A DNA stretch of 64,000 nt from Microcoleus vaginatus PCC 9802 (GCA_022701275.1 CP031740.1:3483001-3547000); one strand, 5' to 3'; counted from the stretch's first letter, positions 36,911 to 46,544 are shown. Notes: a model not told the origin generated them from the sequence alone. Translations and numbers: made by a program.

Positions 36911-37393
36911 TTAAGCGTTAGCTGAGAGGAAAGGAATGCTTTCGGCTAAGTTATCCTTAACTTCAATGCCCTGTTTCCGCGCCCAAAACTGGCTCAAAAA
37001 GTGGATTTGTCGCAAGCCGACAACTAAATTTAAACCGGGTACAAAAATCCACCAAACTGTTAGCGGTTCTTTGATTCCTTCTTGGCGGTACAATTCGTTC
37101 ACTGTGTTGTAAAGTTTGAACTGCACGATGTAAATCCAAGCAATACCGAGCAAGGAAAACCAACCAAACCATCCGGGAACGTCAGGATCGAATATCCGCA
37201 AAGCTTGGGGGACGGCTACTCCTAAAACAAAGGGAAGCAAGCAAAGAGTTCCCGACCAACCGCTGCCGTTATAGCGACGCAATTCTTCTTGAATAATCCA
37301 TTTGTACCATCCGTAATATAGCAGCAAGCTGACTCCAGACAGCAAAATTACTCGCCACAAAGAGCGCGGTTTACCTAAAGGTTTGTCGGACAT
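36911..37393 (-). CDS. unrecognised integral membrane protein (DUF4234-like by shape)
   Basis: This 160-residue protein has four hydrophobic segments: SLWRVILLSGVSLLLYYGWY, LCLLPFVLGVAVPQAL, WFGWFSLLGIAWIYIVQF and WIFVPGLNLVVGL. Basic and acidic loops lie between them (IIQEELRRYNGSG, NTVNELYRQEGI). No catalytic residues stand out. The spacing is similar to DUF4234-type small membrane proteins, but the match is not firm. It lies 51 bases 3' of the FAD oxidoreductase gene on the same strand. Confidence 0.7.
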   Translation of the reverse strand: MSDKPLGKPRSLWRVILLSGVSLLLYYGWYKWIIQEELRRYNGSGWSGTLCLLPFVLGVAVPQALRIFDPDVPGWFGWFSLLGIAWIYIVQFKLYNTVNELYRQEGIKEPLTVWWIFVPGLNLVVGLRQIHFLSQFWARKQGIEVKDNLAESIPFLSANA

Positions 37394-37444
37394 ATTTAGA
37401 TGTAAGATATGAATGGCTATCTTGATTGTATTAACATTTGTTAA

Positions 37445-38497
37445 TTATTGCAAAATCATTTCTCGAATCGATCGCGCTGTTGCAGGGGCCAGCAGAACAC
37501 CGTTGCGATAGTGGCCGCTGGCGATGAAAACGCGATCGTTACCGGAAAGCGTCTCAATAATTGGGGCTGGCCGCCCTTCCGGCCGCGGGCGCAATCCCGA
37601 CCATTTCCTGATGATTTCAGCTTCTGCTAAGCCCGGACAAAGTGATCTCGCCCTCGCCATCACTTGCGCCAACATATCAGCATTCGCCTGAATTTCCCCG
37701 CCATTTTCTGAAAACTCCACCGTCGCCCCCACCCAAAATTCCTGATTTCCCAAAGGCACAATGTGAACGTCATCGCAAGTAATTACTGGGCTAAAATCAG
37801 GGTTTCCTAAAGGATTGGCCGATCGCAAATGCAGCGCTTGTCCCAACACCGGGCGAATGTCAACCAACTGATTTAACGATGCAGTCACAGCAGCAGAACC
37901 CAAACCAGCGCAAACAATTAGTCGCTCAAACTCCAAACTAGCAGCAATCTCCGCTGCTTCAACGGGCACCCCAAACTTAAAAATCACCCCATTTCGTTCC
38001 GCAGCATCAATCAAAGCCAAAGTTAGCGCCGTCGGATCGACTTGCCGGTCTTGAGGCGAATAAATCGCAGCAATAATGCGATCGCTTAAAGAGAGATGAG
38101 GGCAGCGATCGCGCACTCGTTCCACATCCCAAAGTTCCAATTGCCAACCTTGAGACCGGCGAGTTGCTATCAAATTTTCCCACTTAATTAAATCCTCTCC
38201 CTCCGAACAAAGCATTAAAATTCCTTGTTTGTTAAAAGGAATTTTTCGCCCCGTAACTGCTTCCAATTCTGGAATCAAAGTTTCGTAGCGCTGAAGGCTG
38301 GTTTCCCTCAACTGCCAATTTCTACCCTTAGTTTTGTGGCTAATAACTCCCATCAAAACACCGAGTGCCGCGCCAGTAGAACCTTGTGCCGGCGGCTGTT
38401 GGTCGAACACAGTAACTTTCAGTTCTGGAAATTGACTTAGTTCAAAGGCGATCGAAGCCCCAATAATACCGCAACCAATAATTGCAACGCGAATCAT
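37445..38497 (-). CDS. FAD-dependent amino-acid oxidoreductase (ThiO/DadA-like)
   Basis: This 350-residue protein has the Rossmann FAD motif IIGCGIIGASIAFEL, the DAO-family STGAALGVL, DRQVDPTALTLALIDAAERNGV and the C-terminal FAD loop SGLRPRPEGRPAPII...GHYRNGVLLAPATA. The last motif (GHYRNGxLLAP) is typical of glycine oxidase ThiO, which makes iminoglycine for thiazole synthesis; related DadA enzymes oxidise D-amino acids. No thiG or thiS lies next to it, so ThiO is the likelier but unproven choice. Its likely partner is quinone or oxygen. It is not in an evident operon with the downstream membrane protein. Confidence 0.8.
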   Translation of the reverse strand: MIRVAIIGCGIIGASIAFELSQFPELKVTVFDQQPPAQGSTGAALGVLMGVISHKTKGRNWQLRETSLQRYETLIPELEAVTGRKIPFNKQGILMLCSEGEDLIKWENLIATRRSQGWQLELWDVERVRDRCPHLSLSDRIIAAIYSPQDRQVDPTALTLALIDAAERNGVIFKFGVPVEAAEIAASLEFERLIVCAGLGSAAVTASLNQLVDIRPVLGQALHLRSANPLGNPDFSPVITCDDVHIVPLGNQEFWVGATVEFSENGGEIQANADMLAQVMARARSLCPGLAEAEIIRKWSGLRPRPEGRPAPIIETLSGNDRVFIASGHYRNGVLLAPATARSIREMILQ

Positions 38498-38502
38498 TCA
38501 AT

Positions 38503-38607
38503 TTTAGATTTTAGATTTTAAATTTTAGATTTTATAAAAGTTTTGGTAGTTTTTCGTAGGGTGCACACGGAGCCGATTATCTTCTCGGTGAGCCGTGTGT
38601 ACCCTAT
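38503..38607. repeat. ATTTTAG array and GTAGGGTGC hairpin between thiO-like and psbQ
   Basis: Copies of (AT)TTTAGAT lie at 38503-38532. The hairpin GTAGGGTGCACACGG/CCGTGTGTACCCTAT (38556-38570, 38593-38607) follows, with a few mismatches. It is a double member of two families. Confidence 0.7.
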
Positions 38608-38624
38608 CCCAAGCTCTAAAGCTA

Positions 38625-39069
38625 TTAAGCTTTAGGAATTAGCTGCAAGAAGGTATCGAAATCATTGACCGCTTTTTGATAGCTGGCCGTGACTTTGGCA
38701 TAGTCAAGCTCTTTAGCAGCAAGATCAATGTTAACCAAATCGGTAAACAAACTCTTAGTTAAATCAACAGCTTGTTGTTGAGAACTAGGCAACAAACTCG
38801 CAGAGACGGTTTTCATGGTGTTCCGCAAGTCGCCTAGAGGCCCGTGAATGTAAGTTCTGGTATCAACCCAATTCCGTTGTTGAATTAGGGTTCCCAGTCT
38901 ATCCATGCGCGATCGGAACTCTGTCAGGGTAGGAACATAGCGCTGAATTTGCTGGGGTCTGGGCTGCTGTGTAAGTCGTTGGAACTTTTGCTTCAACACT
39001 GCTGCAACTAACCAGAAATGCCATCAAAAACGCCATCATCAAGGCAAAAATTGAACGGGGACGAGTCAT
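38625..39069 (-). pseudogene. psbQ: PsbQ-like (CyanoQ) photosystem II lipoprotein, apparent frameshift
   Basis: The ATG at 39069 opens MTRPRSIFALMMAFLMAFLVSC, a lipoprotein signal with lipobox Cys. The frame then reads ...VPTTYTAAQTPANSALCS and stops before the conserved part. The conserved CyanoQ body (QIQRYVPTLTEFRSRMDRL, QRNWVDTRTYIHGPLGDLR, SFLQLIPKA-like end) is in another frame. Removing one base from the GGGG run at 38954-38957 (CCCC in the coding strand) joins them as TYTAAQTQQIQRYV. CyanoQ helps stabilise the PSII donor side. A sequencing or assembly error in a homopolymer, or a real loss of function, both remain open. An internal start at 38999 would lack the lipoprotein signal. Confidence 0.8.
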
Positions 39070-39071
39070 AT

Positions 39072-39180
39072 CGATTTTAGATTTTAGATTTTAGATTTCT
39101 CGTTCTCTGGCTCTGCCTGGGAATGCAGCTCGGTGAAGAGCTGGTTCACTGACCTAGCACCGAGAGTTATGTACAAAATA
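39072..39180. repeat. GATTTTA array and GGCTCTGCCTGGGAATGC repeat upstream of psbQ
   Basis: CGATTTTAGATTTTAGATTTTAG (39072-39093, shown here by unit) is followed by TCTCTGGCTCTGCCTGGGAA, an element of the GGCTCTGCCTGGGAA type seen in many cyanobacterial intergenic regions, and then a partial hairpin. Confidence 0.55.
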
Positions 39181-40032
39181 TTATTTTACCTCCTGGCGGC
39201 GCAGAAAAGTGATCACAGAATTGCCAACTTTTTCTGACCAATGTTCTTGAGGATAATGCCCCGCTTGTTCCAGTGTGACTAACTCTGCATTTTGCAGGGA
39301 ACCGACTAGCTTTTGAACTGGTTCAACACTCAGCCAAGGATCTGTCAAACCCCAGACAAATAAAGTTGGTCGAGTCCATCCTTTCAAGCCGGATTCAATT
39401 TCTGCCATTGACTGCGGCAATTGAATATTGCGGACAGTATTCATCAGCGATCGACCTGCATCCGAACTCTTCAAAAACGGGCCGCGGTAAACATCTAAAT
39501 CCTTGTCTGATATTGTCTGGCGGCTGCCCCCTTCGAGAGTTCTGTCAACCAAAAGCGGGTCTTGCGTCATCATGTCGCCAATAAAAGGCAGCCCCAACTG
39601 CTGCATTTTCCAAGGCAATTTGATATCAGGTGAAACTGGTGTATTGATGATGGCTAGACGCTCAATTTTATCGGCATTGCGTAAAGCGTATTGAATCCCG
39701 GCTGAAGCTAAAAATCCTTGGACAACGAGGGAAAAGCGGTCTAATTCTATAGCTTGAATAAAGCCAGCGAGGGCGTCAACAAAAGCATCGGGAGTGTAGG
39801 CAAAGTCGCGCTTGTCTGGTTTTGTCGATCGCCCGTAGCCCACCCAATCAGGGGCGATCGATCTAAATCCTTGTGCAGCCAAATCCGGCATCATTACAGT
39901 CCAGGTAAAACTCTGGGAAGGCAAACCGTGCAGCAGCAGTACGGGCGGTTTAGCAGTTTCGTTAACCGGATTTGTTTCCCGATAAAACCATTTCAGCGGG
40001 CCTACTTCAACTATCTTCTCATCAATTAACAT
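39181..40032 (-). CDS. alpha/beta hydrolase-fold protein with altered nucleophile elbow
   Basis: This 283-residue protein has the oxyanion HG motif PVLLLHGLPSQSFTW and the strand-5 region FRSIAPDWVGYGRS, both of the haloalkane-dehalogenase/epoxide-hydrolase-like branch. The C-terminus has GHYPQEHW with the catalytic His (QAGHYPQEHWSEKV). The nucleophile elbow, normally VVQDWGG or similar, is VVQGFLAS: Gly106 stands where the Asp should be. Related cyanobacterial proteins with VVQGFLGS are known to me, so this is a family trait and not a new lesion, but classical dehalogenase chemistry is not expected. The role is unknown. It is a single gene. Confidence 0.75.
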   Translation of the reverse strand: MLIDEKIVEVGPLKWFYRETNPVNETAKPPVLLLHGLPSQSFTWTVMMPDLAAQGFRSIAPDWVGYGRSTKPDKRDFAYTPDAFVDALAGFIQAIELDRFSLVVQGFLASAGIQYALRNADKIERLAIINTPVSPDIKLPWKMQQLGLPFIGDMMTQDPLLVDRTLEGGSRQTISDKDLDVYRGPFLKSSDAGRSLMNTVRNIQLPQSMAEIESGLKGWTRPTLFVWGLTDPWLSVEPVQKLVGSLQNAELVTLEQAGHYPQEHWSEKVGNSVITFLRRQEVK

Positions 40033-40059
40033 TATTTTACTGGTTATTTATCAAAGAAT

Positions 40060-40080
40060 AAGGCGGGGAATACCCGCCCT
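40060..40080 (-). terminator. candidate terminator after petA
   Basis: Read on the minus strand, GGCGGG-TATTC-CCCGCC is followed by TTATTCTTT. It lies 58 bases after the petA stop and could end the petCA transcript. Confidence 0.5.
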
Positions 40081-40137
40081 ACTTACCTAATAGTTGGGTG
40101 TGCACCGATCGCCTTACCCAACTAATTACAGCCGCAC

Positions 40138-41127
40138 TTAGAAATTCATTTCAGCAGCTTGAACTTTTTCGACCTGTTTCTTCTTGAGAACCAGCATAAT
40201 TTGAGCCAGCATGGTCAAAGCCACGAAAGCCATCAATCCTTTAACTCGATCGGCACTTTGCAGCACAATCTCTACGTCTTTTTGACCGAAGCCGCCCACA
40301 TTAGGATTGTTCGTCAAAAGTTCGCCTGCTGCAACTGTTTGTCCTTCGGAAACAATCAGTTCTGGGCCGGCAGGAATCGTATCAACAACCGCTGCACCTT
40401 CGGCAGGTTGAATTGTCACTTGATAACCGCCATCTTCAGGTTGAGCAATCTTAGAAATGCTGCCAGCTACCGAAGCATTGTAAACAGTATTATTGCTCTT
40501 TTCGCCAGTAGGATAAACCTGACCGCGACCGCGGTTGCCACCAACATAAATTTGGTATTTGCCGTAGTGAACGGACTTGTCAGTTTCCGGATTCGGCGAC
40601 AAAACTGGGAATACCAATTCTTTGTACTGTTCTCCCGGTACTGGGCCCACTAAAACAATATTTTCTTGGGTTTCGCTGTAAGGTTGGAAGTAAAGATCGC
40701 CGACTTTTTCCTTCATTTCTTCGGGAATTCTGTCAGCGGGAGCAATCTTGAAACCTTCGGGCAACATCACAACGGCACCGACATTCAAGCCACCTTTGCT
40801 ACCGTCGCCGACAACTTGCTGCACGCTAGTATCGTAGGGAATCTTGACAATAGCTTCAAACACCGTATCTGGCAAAACAGATTGCGGTACTTCTACTTGA
40901 GTCGGTTTTGCACCGAGGTGACAGTTAGCGCAAACAATCCGGCCTGTTGCTTCGCGGGGAGTAGCGGGTGCTGTTTGCTGAGCCCAGAAAGGGTAAGCAA
41001 ATGCTGCTTGGGGAAGTGCGATGTCGCTGGTGAGGAAAAATGCTGCGGCTGCGATCGCAATTAAGGCTGTTTTCGCGATCGTCCTGGCACTGCGGCGAAA
41101 TATCGCAGATAAATTAGTTTGTGGCAT
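40138..41127 (-). CDS. petA: cytochrome f of the cytochrome b6f complex
   Basis: The ATG at 41127 ([17 protein letters not shown]) is preferred over a TTG 18 bases upstream. A signal sequence ends at AFA, giving mature [18 protein letters not shown], whose N-terminal Tyr is the axial haem ligand. CANCH (VCANCHLG) binds c-type haem covalently. The large beta domain ([23 protein letters not shown]) has basic patches (KELVFP) for plastocyanin/cytochrome c6. A single C-terminal helix ([20 protein letters not shown]) anchors it in the thylakoid. It is second in the petC-petA operon, 165 bases after the petC stop. Confidence 0.98.
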   Translation of the reverse strand: MPQTNLSAIFRRSARTIAKTALIAIAAAAFFLTSDIALPQAAFAYPFWAQQTAPATPREATGRIVCANCHLGAKPTQVEVPQSVLPDTVFEAIVKIPYDTSVQQVVGDGSKGGLNVGAVVMLPEGFKIAPADRIPEEMKEKVGDLYFQPYSETQENIVLVGPVPGEQYKELVFPVLSPNPETDKSVHYGKYQIYVGGNRGRGQVYPTGEKSNNTVYNASVAGSISKIAQPEDGGYQVTIQPAEGAAVVDTIPAGPELIVSEGQTVAAGELLTNNPNVGGFGQKDVEIVLQSADRVKGLMAFVALTMLAQIMLVLKKKQVEKVQAAEMNF

Positions 41128-41158
41128 TAGAGTATTCAATCTCAAAGGTCAGACAATT

Positions 41159-41290
41159 TTGGATTTTGGATTTTGAATTTTGGATTTTGGATTTTGGATT
41201 TTGGATTATTAGACTGTTTTAGGGATGCAATTATCTGTGGTTTTCACCATTCACCCCCTATCTAAAATCTCAAATCTAAAATCCAAAATA
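41159..41290. repeat. GGATTTT tandem repeats between petC and petA
   Basis: TTTTGGATTTTGAATTTTGG-type units (41159-41206) and TCTAAAATCTCAAATCTAAAATCC (41261-41288) fill most of the 165-base gap inside the petCA operon. Confidence 0.8.
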
Positions 41291-41292
41291 GT

Positions 41293-41835
41293 TTAAGACC
41301 ACCAAGGTGCTTCGCCGGTGCGGAAATCTGTTTCTGTCCAAGTTGTAAAAGCGATCTTGTCATCTGCGACAGTGGCGTGGGCCAGGGCCAGAGACAAAGG
41401 CGCAGGGCCGCGCACCACTTTGCCCTCATTGTTGTATTGAGAACCGTGGCAAGGACAGATAAACTTGTTTTCGCTAACATTCCAAGGCACGACGCAACCC
41501 AAGTGAGTGCAGACTGCATTGATGCCGTAGTCGGCGATAGATTGGTCTTCTTTCACCACAACATAGGTGGGGTCGCCTTTGAGACCTTGGGCTAAGCTGC
41601 GATCGCCCGCAGGGTGCGAAGCCAAATATTCGCTAACGATGATGTCGTTACCCAAAGCATCTTTAGCTGTCACTCCGCCGCCAACTGCCCCACTCGCCGG
41701 AGGAACAAAATATTGGACAACGGGATAGAGTGCGCCCAGTGCCACACCTGTGACTGTACCGAACGTCAGCAAATTCATAAATTGGCGACGCCCCATATCG
41801 GGAACATCGGGATTTCCAGCAGAAGATTGAGCCAT
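41293..41835 (-). CDS. petC: Rieske iron-sulfur protein of the cytochrome b6f complex
   Basis: The protein has 180 residues. The N-terminal twin-arginine-like [31 protein letters not shown] is an uncleaved Tat signal anchor. The [2Fe-2S] site is [10 protein letters not shown] and CPCHGSQYN, with Cys and His ligands intact, and the Pro loop ([11 protein letters not shown]) is present. It moves electrons from plastoquinol to cytochrome f. It is first in the petCA operon. Its export needs the Tat system, whose TatC gene lies at 45.5 kb in this window. Confidence 0.98.
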   Translation of the reverse strand: MAQSSAGNPDVPDMGRRQFMNLLTFGTVTGVALGALYPVVQYFVPPASGAVGGGVTAKDALGNDIIVSEYLASHPAGDRSLAQGLKGDPTYVVVKEDQSIADYGINAVCTHLGCVVPWNVSENKFICPCHGSQYNNEGKVVRGPAPLSLALAHATVADDKIAFTTWTETDFRTGEAPWWS

Positions 41836-42052
41836 GACCTGCCTTTACGGTTTTAAGTTACGTTTGTTTGTTTGTTAGCTGTTAGCGAACCTGTACGTGC
41901 AGACAACTGGGATAATTGCCGTTAATCTGCTCGCACAAATTTTAGGCCGCGAAAATTCCTTTTAAGAATGCGCCTTCCAGCCTTTATTAGAGTATTATTA
42001 CATTTTTTGAACTTTGTCTTTTATTGTTTAATGGATTAACTCAGGAGCAACC

Positions 42053-42370
42053 ATGACGGGCAAGGATTTACACCAGCTACTGCTAGAAAAATGGGGAAAG
42101 TCTTACGATATCAGATTGCGGCGAACACGGGGCAAGATTTTTGTGCAAGTTATGTGGAAATATTTAGAACAGGCATCTTTTCCGATGACGGAGGCTGATT
42201 ATTTCGAGCATTTGGATGCAGTGGCCAATTACCTCAACGGCTGGGGGAGCACAGAACAGGTGAGAGAATACATCGTAACTACTCGCGATCGCCCCCGCTT
42301 AGGTAAAGCTGTCAGCGTTCCTCTAGATTTGGGTGAAAGAGCCTCGGAGTGGTTGGTAGACGAGTTTTGA
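42053..42370 (+). CDS. DUF3067-type small protein
   Basis: This 105-residue protein is known as a family of unknown function restricted to phototrophs (DUF3067): MTGKDLHQLLLEKWGKSYDIRLRRTRGKIFVQVMWKYLEQ, WGSTEQVREYIVTTRDRPRLGKAVSIPLDLG-like end (here AVSVPLDLG). SD AGGAG lies 6 bases before the ATG. It is divergent from petC, with about 220 bases between them that must hold both promoters. Conservation with photosynthesis genes hints at a role there, nothing more. The family name is recalled, not searched. Confidence 0.8.
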   Translation: MTGKDLHQLLLEKWGKSYDIRLRRTRGKIFVQVMWKYLEQASFPMTEADYFEHLDAVANYLNGWGSTEQVREYIVTTRDRPRLGKAVSVPLDLGERASEWLVDEF

Positions 42371-42781
42371 ATCACTCAGTCGATTTTAGATTTTAGATTT
42401 TAGATTTTAGATTGACTCCACAGCCGGGATCTGGGGGAGTTCCCTAAAGTTTTGTGTCGCGCCGCGGCTGGATTAGTTGAGCCCAAAGTCCCGAAAATCG
42501 ATCGGCGAGCTTGTCATACGACTTGCCGCTGGTGAGAAACTAAGCTGTGGCGCATCTAATTTGCACAGGTGTTTTGATTCAAAGTCTTGTGTGGCGGGCT
42601 TTGCTGCGCGCCCCCAACTGTGGGATTTAAATTCCGCAACAGTTTCTGGGGCTTTTTAGGGGCTTTTTTAATTTTGGGCGATCGGACTTCTAGCTTACCA
42701 AAATCATCGGAACCAATTTCTGTCAACAATTTCACATACAATGAGTGTCAGATATCTTGTGAAATTTAGGAGAATGTTGTA
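42371..42781. other. intergenic region upstream of ccmK
   Basis: The GATTTTA heptamer array lies at 42384-42412. Nothing else in the 400 bases has family content; the short frames are not convincing. The SD for ccmK, AGGAGA, is at 42769-42774. Confidence 0.5.
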
Positions 42782-43090
42782 ATGGGTGTTGCACTGGGAA
42801 TGGTTGAAGTCTTAGGATTTCCCGCTGCAGTAGAAGTTGCGGACTCAATGGTGAAAGCAGCCCGTGTTACTTTAGTTCGCTATGAGAAAATAACCCGCGC
42901 CTACTGGACAATTATAGTGCGAGGAGATGTTTCTGAAGTGCAAGCAGCCGTTGCTGCCGGAATTGAATCAGTTAAAAAGGTCGATGGCGGAAAGTTGCTA
43001 TCGTATCACATAATTGCTCGTCCTCACGAGAATCTAGATTACGTTTTGCCGATCGGCTATACTCCCGAAGTCGAACAGTTCCGAATGTAG
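42782..43090 (+). CDS. ccmK: carboxysome shell protein CcmK (BMC domain), atypical pore
   Basis: This 102-residue single BMC domain matches CcmK1/CcmK2 well ([64 protein letters not shown]). It should form flat hexamers of the shell. The pore loop, usually KIGSG at positions 36-40, is KITRA, so Ser39 of the pore is replaced by Arg and two Gly are lost. This could narrow the pore and add positive charge. It is solitary here, away from any ccmKLMN genes, as CcmK paralogues often are. A strong terminator follows. The exact number (K3-K6) is not assigned. Confidence 0.9.
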   Translation: MGVALGMVEVLGFPAAVEVADSMVKAARVTLVRYEKITRAYWTIIVRGDVSEVQAAVAAGIESVKKVDGGKLLSYHIIARPHENLDYVLPIGYTPEVEQFRM

Positions 43091-43137
43091 TCAAAGTTTT
43101 GACAAAACTTTGGTGTGGAATTTTAACTTTTAGTAAT

Positions 43138-43175
43138 TATAGAGGCGCGGGCGATCGCGTCTCTATATTTTTTTT
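43138..43175 (+). terminator. rho-independent terminator after ccmK
   Basis: TATAGAGGCGCG-GGCGAT-CGCGTCTCTATA pairs fully with one G-U, followed by TTTTTTTT. It lies 47 bases after the ccmK stop. Confidence 0.85.
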
Positions 43176-43256
43176 GCTGCGAGTCGATATATTTTTGTGC
43201 TGTGTTTATCTGCGGTATATTTTGCCGAAGCAGCAGGCAGAATAACTTGGCATTCT

Positions 43257-43285
43257 TAACCGCAGATAAACGCATATCAACCCAG
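43257..43285. repeat. CGCAGATAAACG-type short repeat
   Basis: ACCGCAGATAAACGCATATCAACCC repeats the motif near 14232, 57771 and 57941. It lies 3' of the RTX gene on the minus strand. Confidence 0.5.
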
Positions 43286-43294
43286 ACAATACAA

Positions 43295-44824
43295 TCACCC
43301 AGTAATCAAATCACTGGCAGTGAGTTGTTGGATCTGAACTCCCTTCAGAATTCCGATGATTTGGCCATTTTGACGAATCTCGGTATCTGAACCATTAATC
43401 ACAGACTGAGAAATTATGTCGGCCAACGGAGAAAGTACCAAAAGTTTATCTTCACCTTGTTTGAAGTCAGCAACAGTATCTATTCCCAAACCGCTCCAAA
43501 GCCTAAACTTGTCAGCCCCCTTACCACCAACCAGGTAGTCATTACCGCTCATACCACCAAACAATAAGTCGTCGCCCCCCCCGCCAATAAACGTTTCGCT
43601 GCCGTCTCCGCCAAGGAGAGTATCGTTAAATAACAGAGAACCATAAGCTACTTCGATGCCCGAGAGCGAGTCTATGCCACCTAGCCCGTCGGAAGCCCGA
43701 CCTGGCCCAGACCCGTTATCGAGTGACCCCAAGTTGAGATAGACGCCCGTTCTTCCAAAACTGTAAGATACTGTGTCGATGCCATTTCCTCCGTTGAGCA
43801 AGTCATTGCCAGCCCAGCCATTGAGCAAGTCATTGCCAGCCCCGCCATTGAGCGAGCCGTTGCCAGCACCACCCCACAAAGAGTCATTACCGCGTTCGCC
43901 CAAGAGCGTTTCATTCTGGCTCCCGCCGCCAACTAAGGTGTCGTCGAAGTCAGAACCGATAACGACTTCAAAGCCCGAAAGCGAGTCTACACCGCCCAAC
44001 CCATCGGTAGTCCTGCCTAACCCAGAACGGTCGCCGACTTCGCCTAACTGAAGATTGATACCAGTTCTCGCACCCGAGTAATATAATGTGTCGATGCCAT
44101 CTCCGCCATTGAGCGAGTCATGGCCAGAATAACCCCAGAGAAAGTCATTGCCAGCCTCGCCATAGAGTGTGTCATCGCCATAATAACCATAGAGATAGTC
44201 ATTGCCAGCCTCGCCATAGAGCGTGTCATCCCCGCCATTGAGCGAGTCAGTGCCACCCCCGCCACCGAGCATGTCATTGCCATCCCCGCCATAGAGCACA
44301 TCATTGCCACGGCCGCCATTGAGCCAGTCATTGCCAGTCCCGCCATAGAGCACATCATTGCCAACCTCGCCCTCGGGATAGTTCATGAGTTCGTAATAGT
44401 CCTGCTCGCCATTGATCGTGTCATTGCCAGTCTCGCCATAGAGCGTGTCCTGACCCCCCATGCCATAAAGAGTATCATTGCCAACCCCGCCAAAGAGAGA
44501 GTCATTGCCAACCCCGCCATTGAAAAAGTCATTGCCATCCCCGCCATTGAGAAAGTCATTGCCATCCCCGCCCCGGAGAAGGTCACCGTTAACTCCGCCC
44601 TGGAGATAGTCATTGCCAACTCCGCCATCCAGCACGTCATTGCCATCCTCGCCATAAAGAGTATCATTGCCAACCCTGCCAAAGAGAGAGTCTTCGTTAA
44701 GTCCGCCATCCAGCCAGTCATCGCCGTCCAAGCCATCCAGCCAGTCATTCCCAGCCAGGCCATAGATGGTGTCATTGCCAGCCAGGCCATAGATAGTGTC
44801 ATTGCCAGTAGTGCCAGTTGCCAT
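43295..44824 (-). CDS. RTX (hemolysin-type Ca2+-binding repeat) protein
   Basis: This 509-residue protein is made almost wholly of nonapeptide repeats close to GGxGNDxLx (for example [32 protein letters not shown]), starting right after the N-terminal MATGTTGND. Each repeat binds Ca2+ in a parallel beta-roll. The C-terminus ([25 protein letters not shown]...[19 protein letters not shown]) is a typical RTX end that works as a type I secretion signal. No enzyme domain is seen. Secretion through an ABC exporter and a surface or S-layer-like role are inferred; no exporter genes are nearby. Confidence 0.9.
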   Translation of the reverse strand: MATGTTGNDTIYGLAGNDTIYGLAGNDWLDGLDGDDWLDGGLNEDSLFGRVGNDTLYGEDGNDVLDGGVGNDYLQGGVNGDLLRGGDGNDFLNGGDGNDFFNGGVGNDSLFGGVGNDTLYGMGGQDTLYGETGNDTINGEQDYYELMNYPEGEVGNDVLYGGTGNDWLNGGRGNDVLYGGDGNDMLGGGGGTDSLNGGDDTLYGEAGNDYLYGYYGDDTLYGEAGNDFLWGYSGHDSLNGGDGIDTLYYSGARTGINLQLGEVGDRSGLGRTTDGLGGVDSLSGFEVVIGSDFDDTLVGGGSQNETLLGERGNDSLWGGAGNGSLNGGAGNDLLNGWAGNDLLNGGNGIDTVSYSFGRTGVYLNLGSLDNGSGPGRASDGLGGIDSLSGIEVAYGSLLFNDTLLGGDGSETFIGGGGDDLLFGGMSGNDYLVGGKGADKFRLWSGLGIDTVADFKQGEDKLLVLSPLADIISQSVINGSDTEIRQNGQIIGILKGVQIQQLTASDLITG

Positions 44825-45494
44825 ATATTTAATTTCCTATTGAGATTAAGAAACTGAAACCGTCAAAAAGGTCAAAATCTACAGTATGGATTTTTCAAAT
44901 GAACTTACTAAAAAATCCACCCAAAAAATCAACAAGTCTCCTATCTTAGGCAGCCAGGAAACTCAAAAGATATAGCTAGACTTCAGTGAGCCAGGTTGAC
45001 TCTCTTGCTGAAGTTTTACGTTCTTATTCAGTAATTTCACTGTGTTGGTATGTTATCTCTAAGTCGAATACTAAGGATCAGCTCGTGTTAAATCTTCATG
45101 TAAACCTTAAAAACTAAATCATTAAAATAACTTATGATTGCCAGCCCCATCGCCTAAAGAATAGTGTAAATTAAGGCTCAAAACCTTGACCCCAGACACC
45201 TAACACTAAACTTTGCTAATGTGAATTTTATATTTTATATTAAATACTTATCCAACAGACGCTAAATCAGCAAATATTATCATATAAAACAATCAACTTA
45301 CTCAAATAGCTGAGAAGCTTAGCTTTACACAATGTTTATAAGCTTACTTAAGTAAATAGGGAATTCGCCCTCAAAATAGCTGAAGCAATCTTTTTAAGAT
45401 AAGTTGACAACAATCCCAATCTCGGCTAAAAATAGCAGACAATTTTAAAATTCAGATGTTCGGTAACTTTTTCATTGTCTGCTATTCTTAATTC
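44825..45494. other. AT-rich intergenic region, no gene seen
   Basis: About 670 bases lie upstream of the RTX gene and 3' of tatC. It is AT-rich with no family-like frame. Promoter elements of the RTX gene must be here but no consensus pair was certain. Confidence 0.4.
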
Positions 45495-46340
45495 TCATCG
45501 TCCTAAAAGCTTCACCAAACCAACCCCGCCAAAATACAAGCTCAGCACCGCACCTCCTAAAAGACTTTGCGTTAAAGGGTCAGTAGAAGGCGTTAACACC
45601 GCTCCCAAAACTGCTGCTCCTAAAACTACATACCGCCAGCCGGAGAGCATTTGGTTGGAAGAAACTATGCCCAAAACGCCGAGCAATACTTGGACGATCG
45701 GGATTTGAAAAGCTAAGCCGGTGCTGAACATTAACAGCAGCACAAATTTAAAGTATTTGTCGATCGACCACAACTCCTCTACAACATCCGCTCCATAGGT
45801 AACAAAGAAGTTGAGCGCCGCCGGAATCAGAGCGATGTAAGCAAATACTAAACCGCCCAAAAATAGGAAACTCGATCCGAAAAACACCGGCCCCAGCAAC
45901 CTGCGTTCTTTGCGAGTCAAGCCGGGGAGAACAAACAGCGCTATCTGGTAAAAAATAAACGGAGTGGCAATCAGCAAACCGCTGTATCCGGCTACTTCGA
46001 TAGAAACAAAGAAATACTCGCCGGGAGCTAGTTGCAGAAACTTGACGGGCCCGGCCGGTACTTCTAGCAGTTGCACGATGGGTTTCACTGTGAAAAAGCA
46101 ACCAATTACAGCGATTGCTACTGCAATTAGCGAGTAGAAAAGTCGCTGGCGCAATTCTTCTAAATGGTCGAATAAAGACATCTCAACTTCGTCGGGAAGT
46201 TCGTCGAGAAATTCGTTTTCTAGGTTGCGAGAACCCATCGCACCGCCTGCGATTGGTGCAATGCTGTTTTCCGGGCTAATTGCTTCGAGGTTGTTGTCGG
46301 AACCTTGTTCGGATGTCTCCAAGTTTGAGGGAGAAGTCAT
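45495..46340 (-). CDS. tatC: Sec-independent protein translocase TatC
   Basis: The protein has 281 residues with the six-helix TatC plan and the signature [18 protein letters not shown] (conserved Glu/Arg) that binds twin-arginine signals. The [38 protein letters not shown] loop and [23 protein letters not shown] are typical. The first 50 residues are a hydrophilic extension with no homology I know; internal Met35 and Met54 are other possible starts. It exports folded proteins such as PetC into the thylakoid lumen. No tatA/tatB is in the window. Confidence 0.95.
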   Translation of the reverse strand: MTSPSNLETSEQGSDNNLEAISPENSIAPIAGGAMGSRNLENEFLDELPDEVEMSLFDHLEELRQRLFYSLIAVAIAVIGCFFTVKPIVQLLEVPAGPVKFLQLAPGEYFFVSIEVAGYSGLLIATPFIFYQIALFVLPGLTRKERRLLGPVFFGSSFLFLGGLVFAYIALIPAALNFFVTYGADVVEELWSIDKYFKFVLLLMFSTGLAFQIPIVQVLLGVLGIVSSNQMLSGWRYVVLGAAVLGAVLTPSTDPLTQSLLGGAVLSLYFGGVGLVKLLGR

Positions 46341-46430
46341 AGGGAATGGGTAATTGGTAAGGGGTAATTGGGAAGAGGGAAGGGGTAAGTGGAAAGTGGT
46401 AATTAATTGGAAATTGGAAATTTAGAATAG
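46340..46430. repeat. GGGTAATTG/GGGAATTG-type tandem repeat 5' of tatC
   Basis: Imperfect units TGGGTAATTGGTAAGGGG... run from the tatC start codon outward. Composition matches the insert in recF. Confidence 0.6.
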
Positions 46431-46544
46431 TTATTTCATAATTGCTCCCACTTCCTTCTTCATTCTTTATTCTGACTTCAGCAGCAGAAGGAACGATCGA
46501 TAATTAATCCGTGTAGCGGTGTCAAAACCCGTGTCGTGCCTTCA

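Noticed and set aside
44044..44857. Frames on both strands over the first RTX gene rich in IAN/IVI or MARLAMT
   Set aside because: Shadow frames of the GGxGND repeats.
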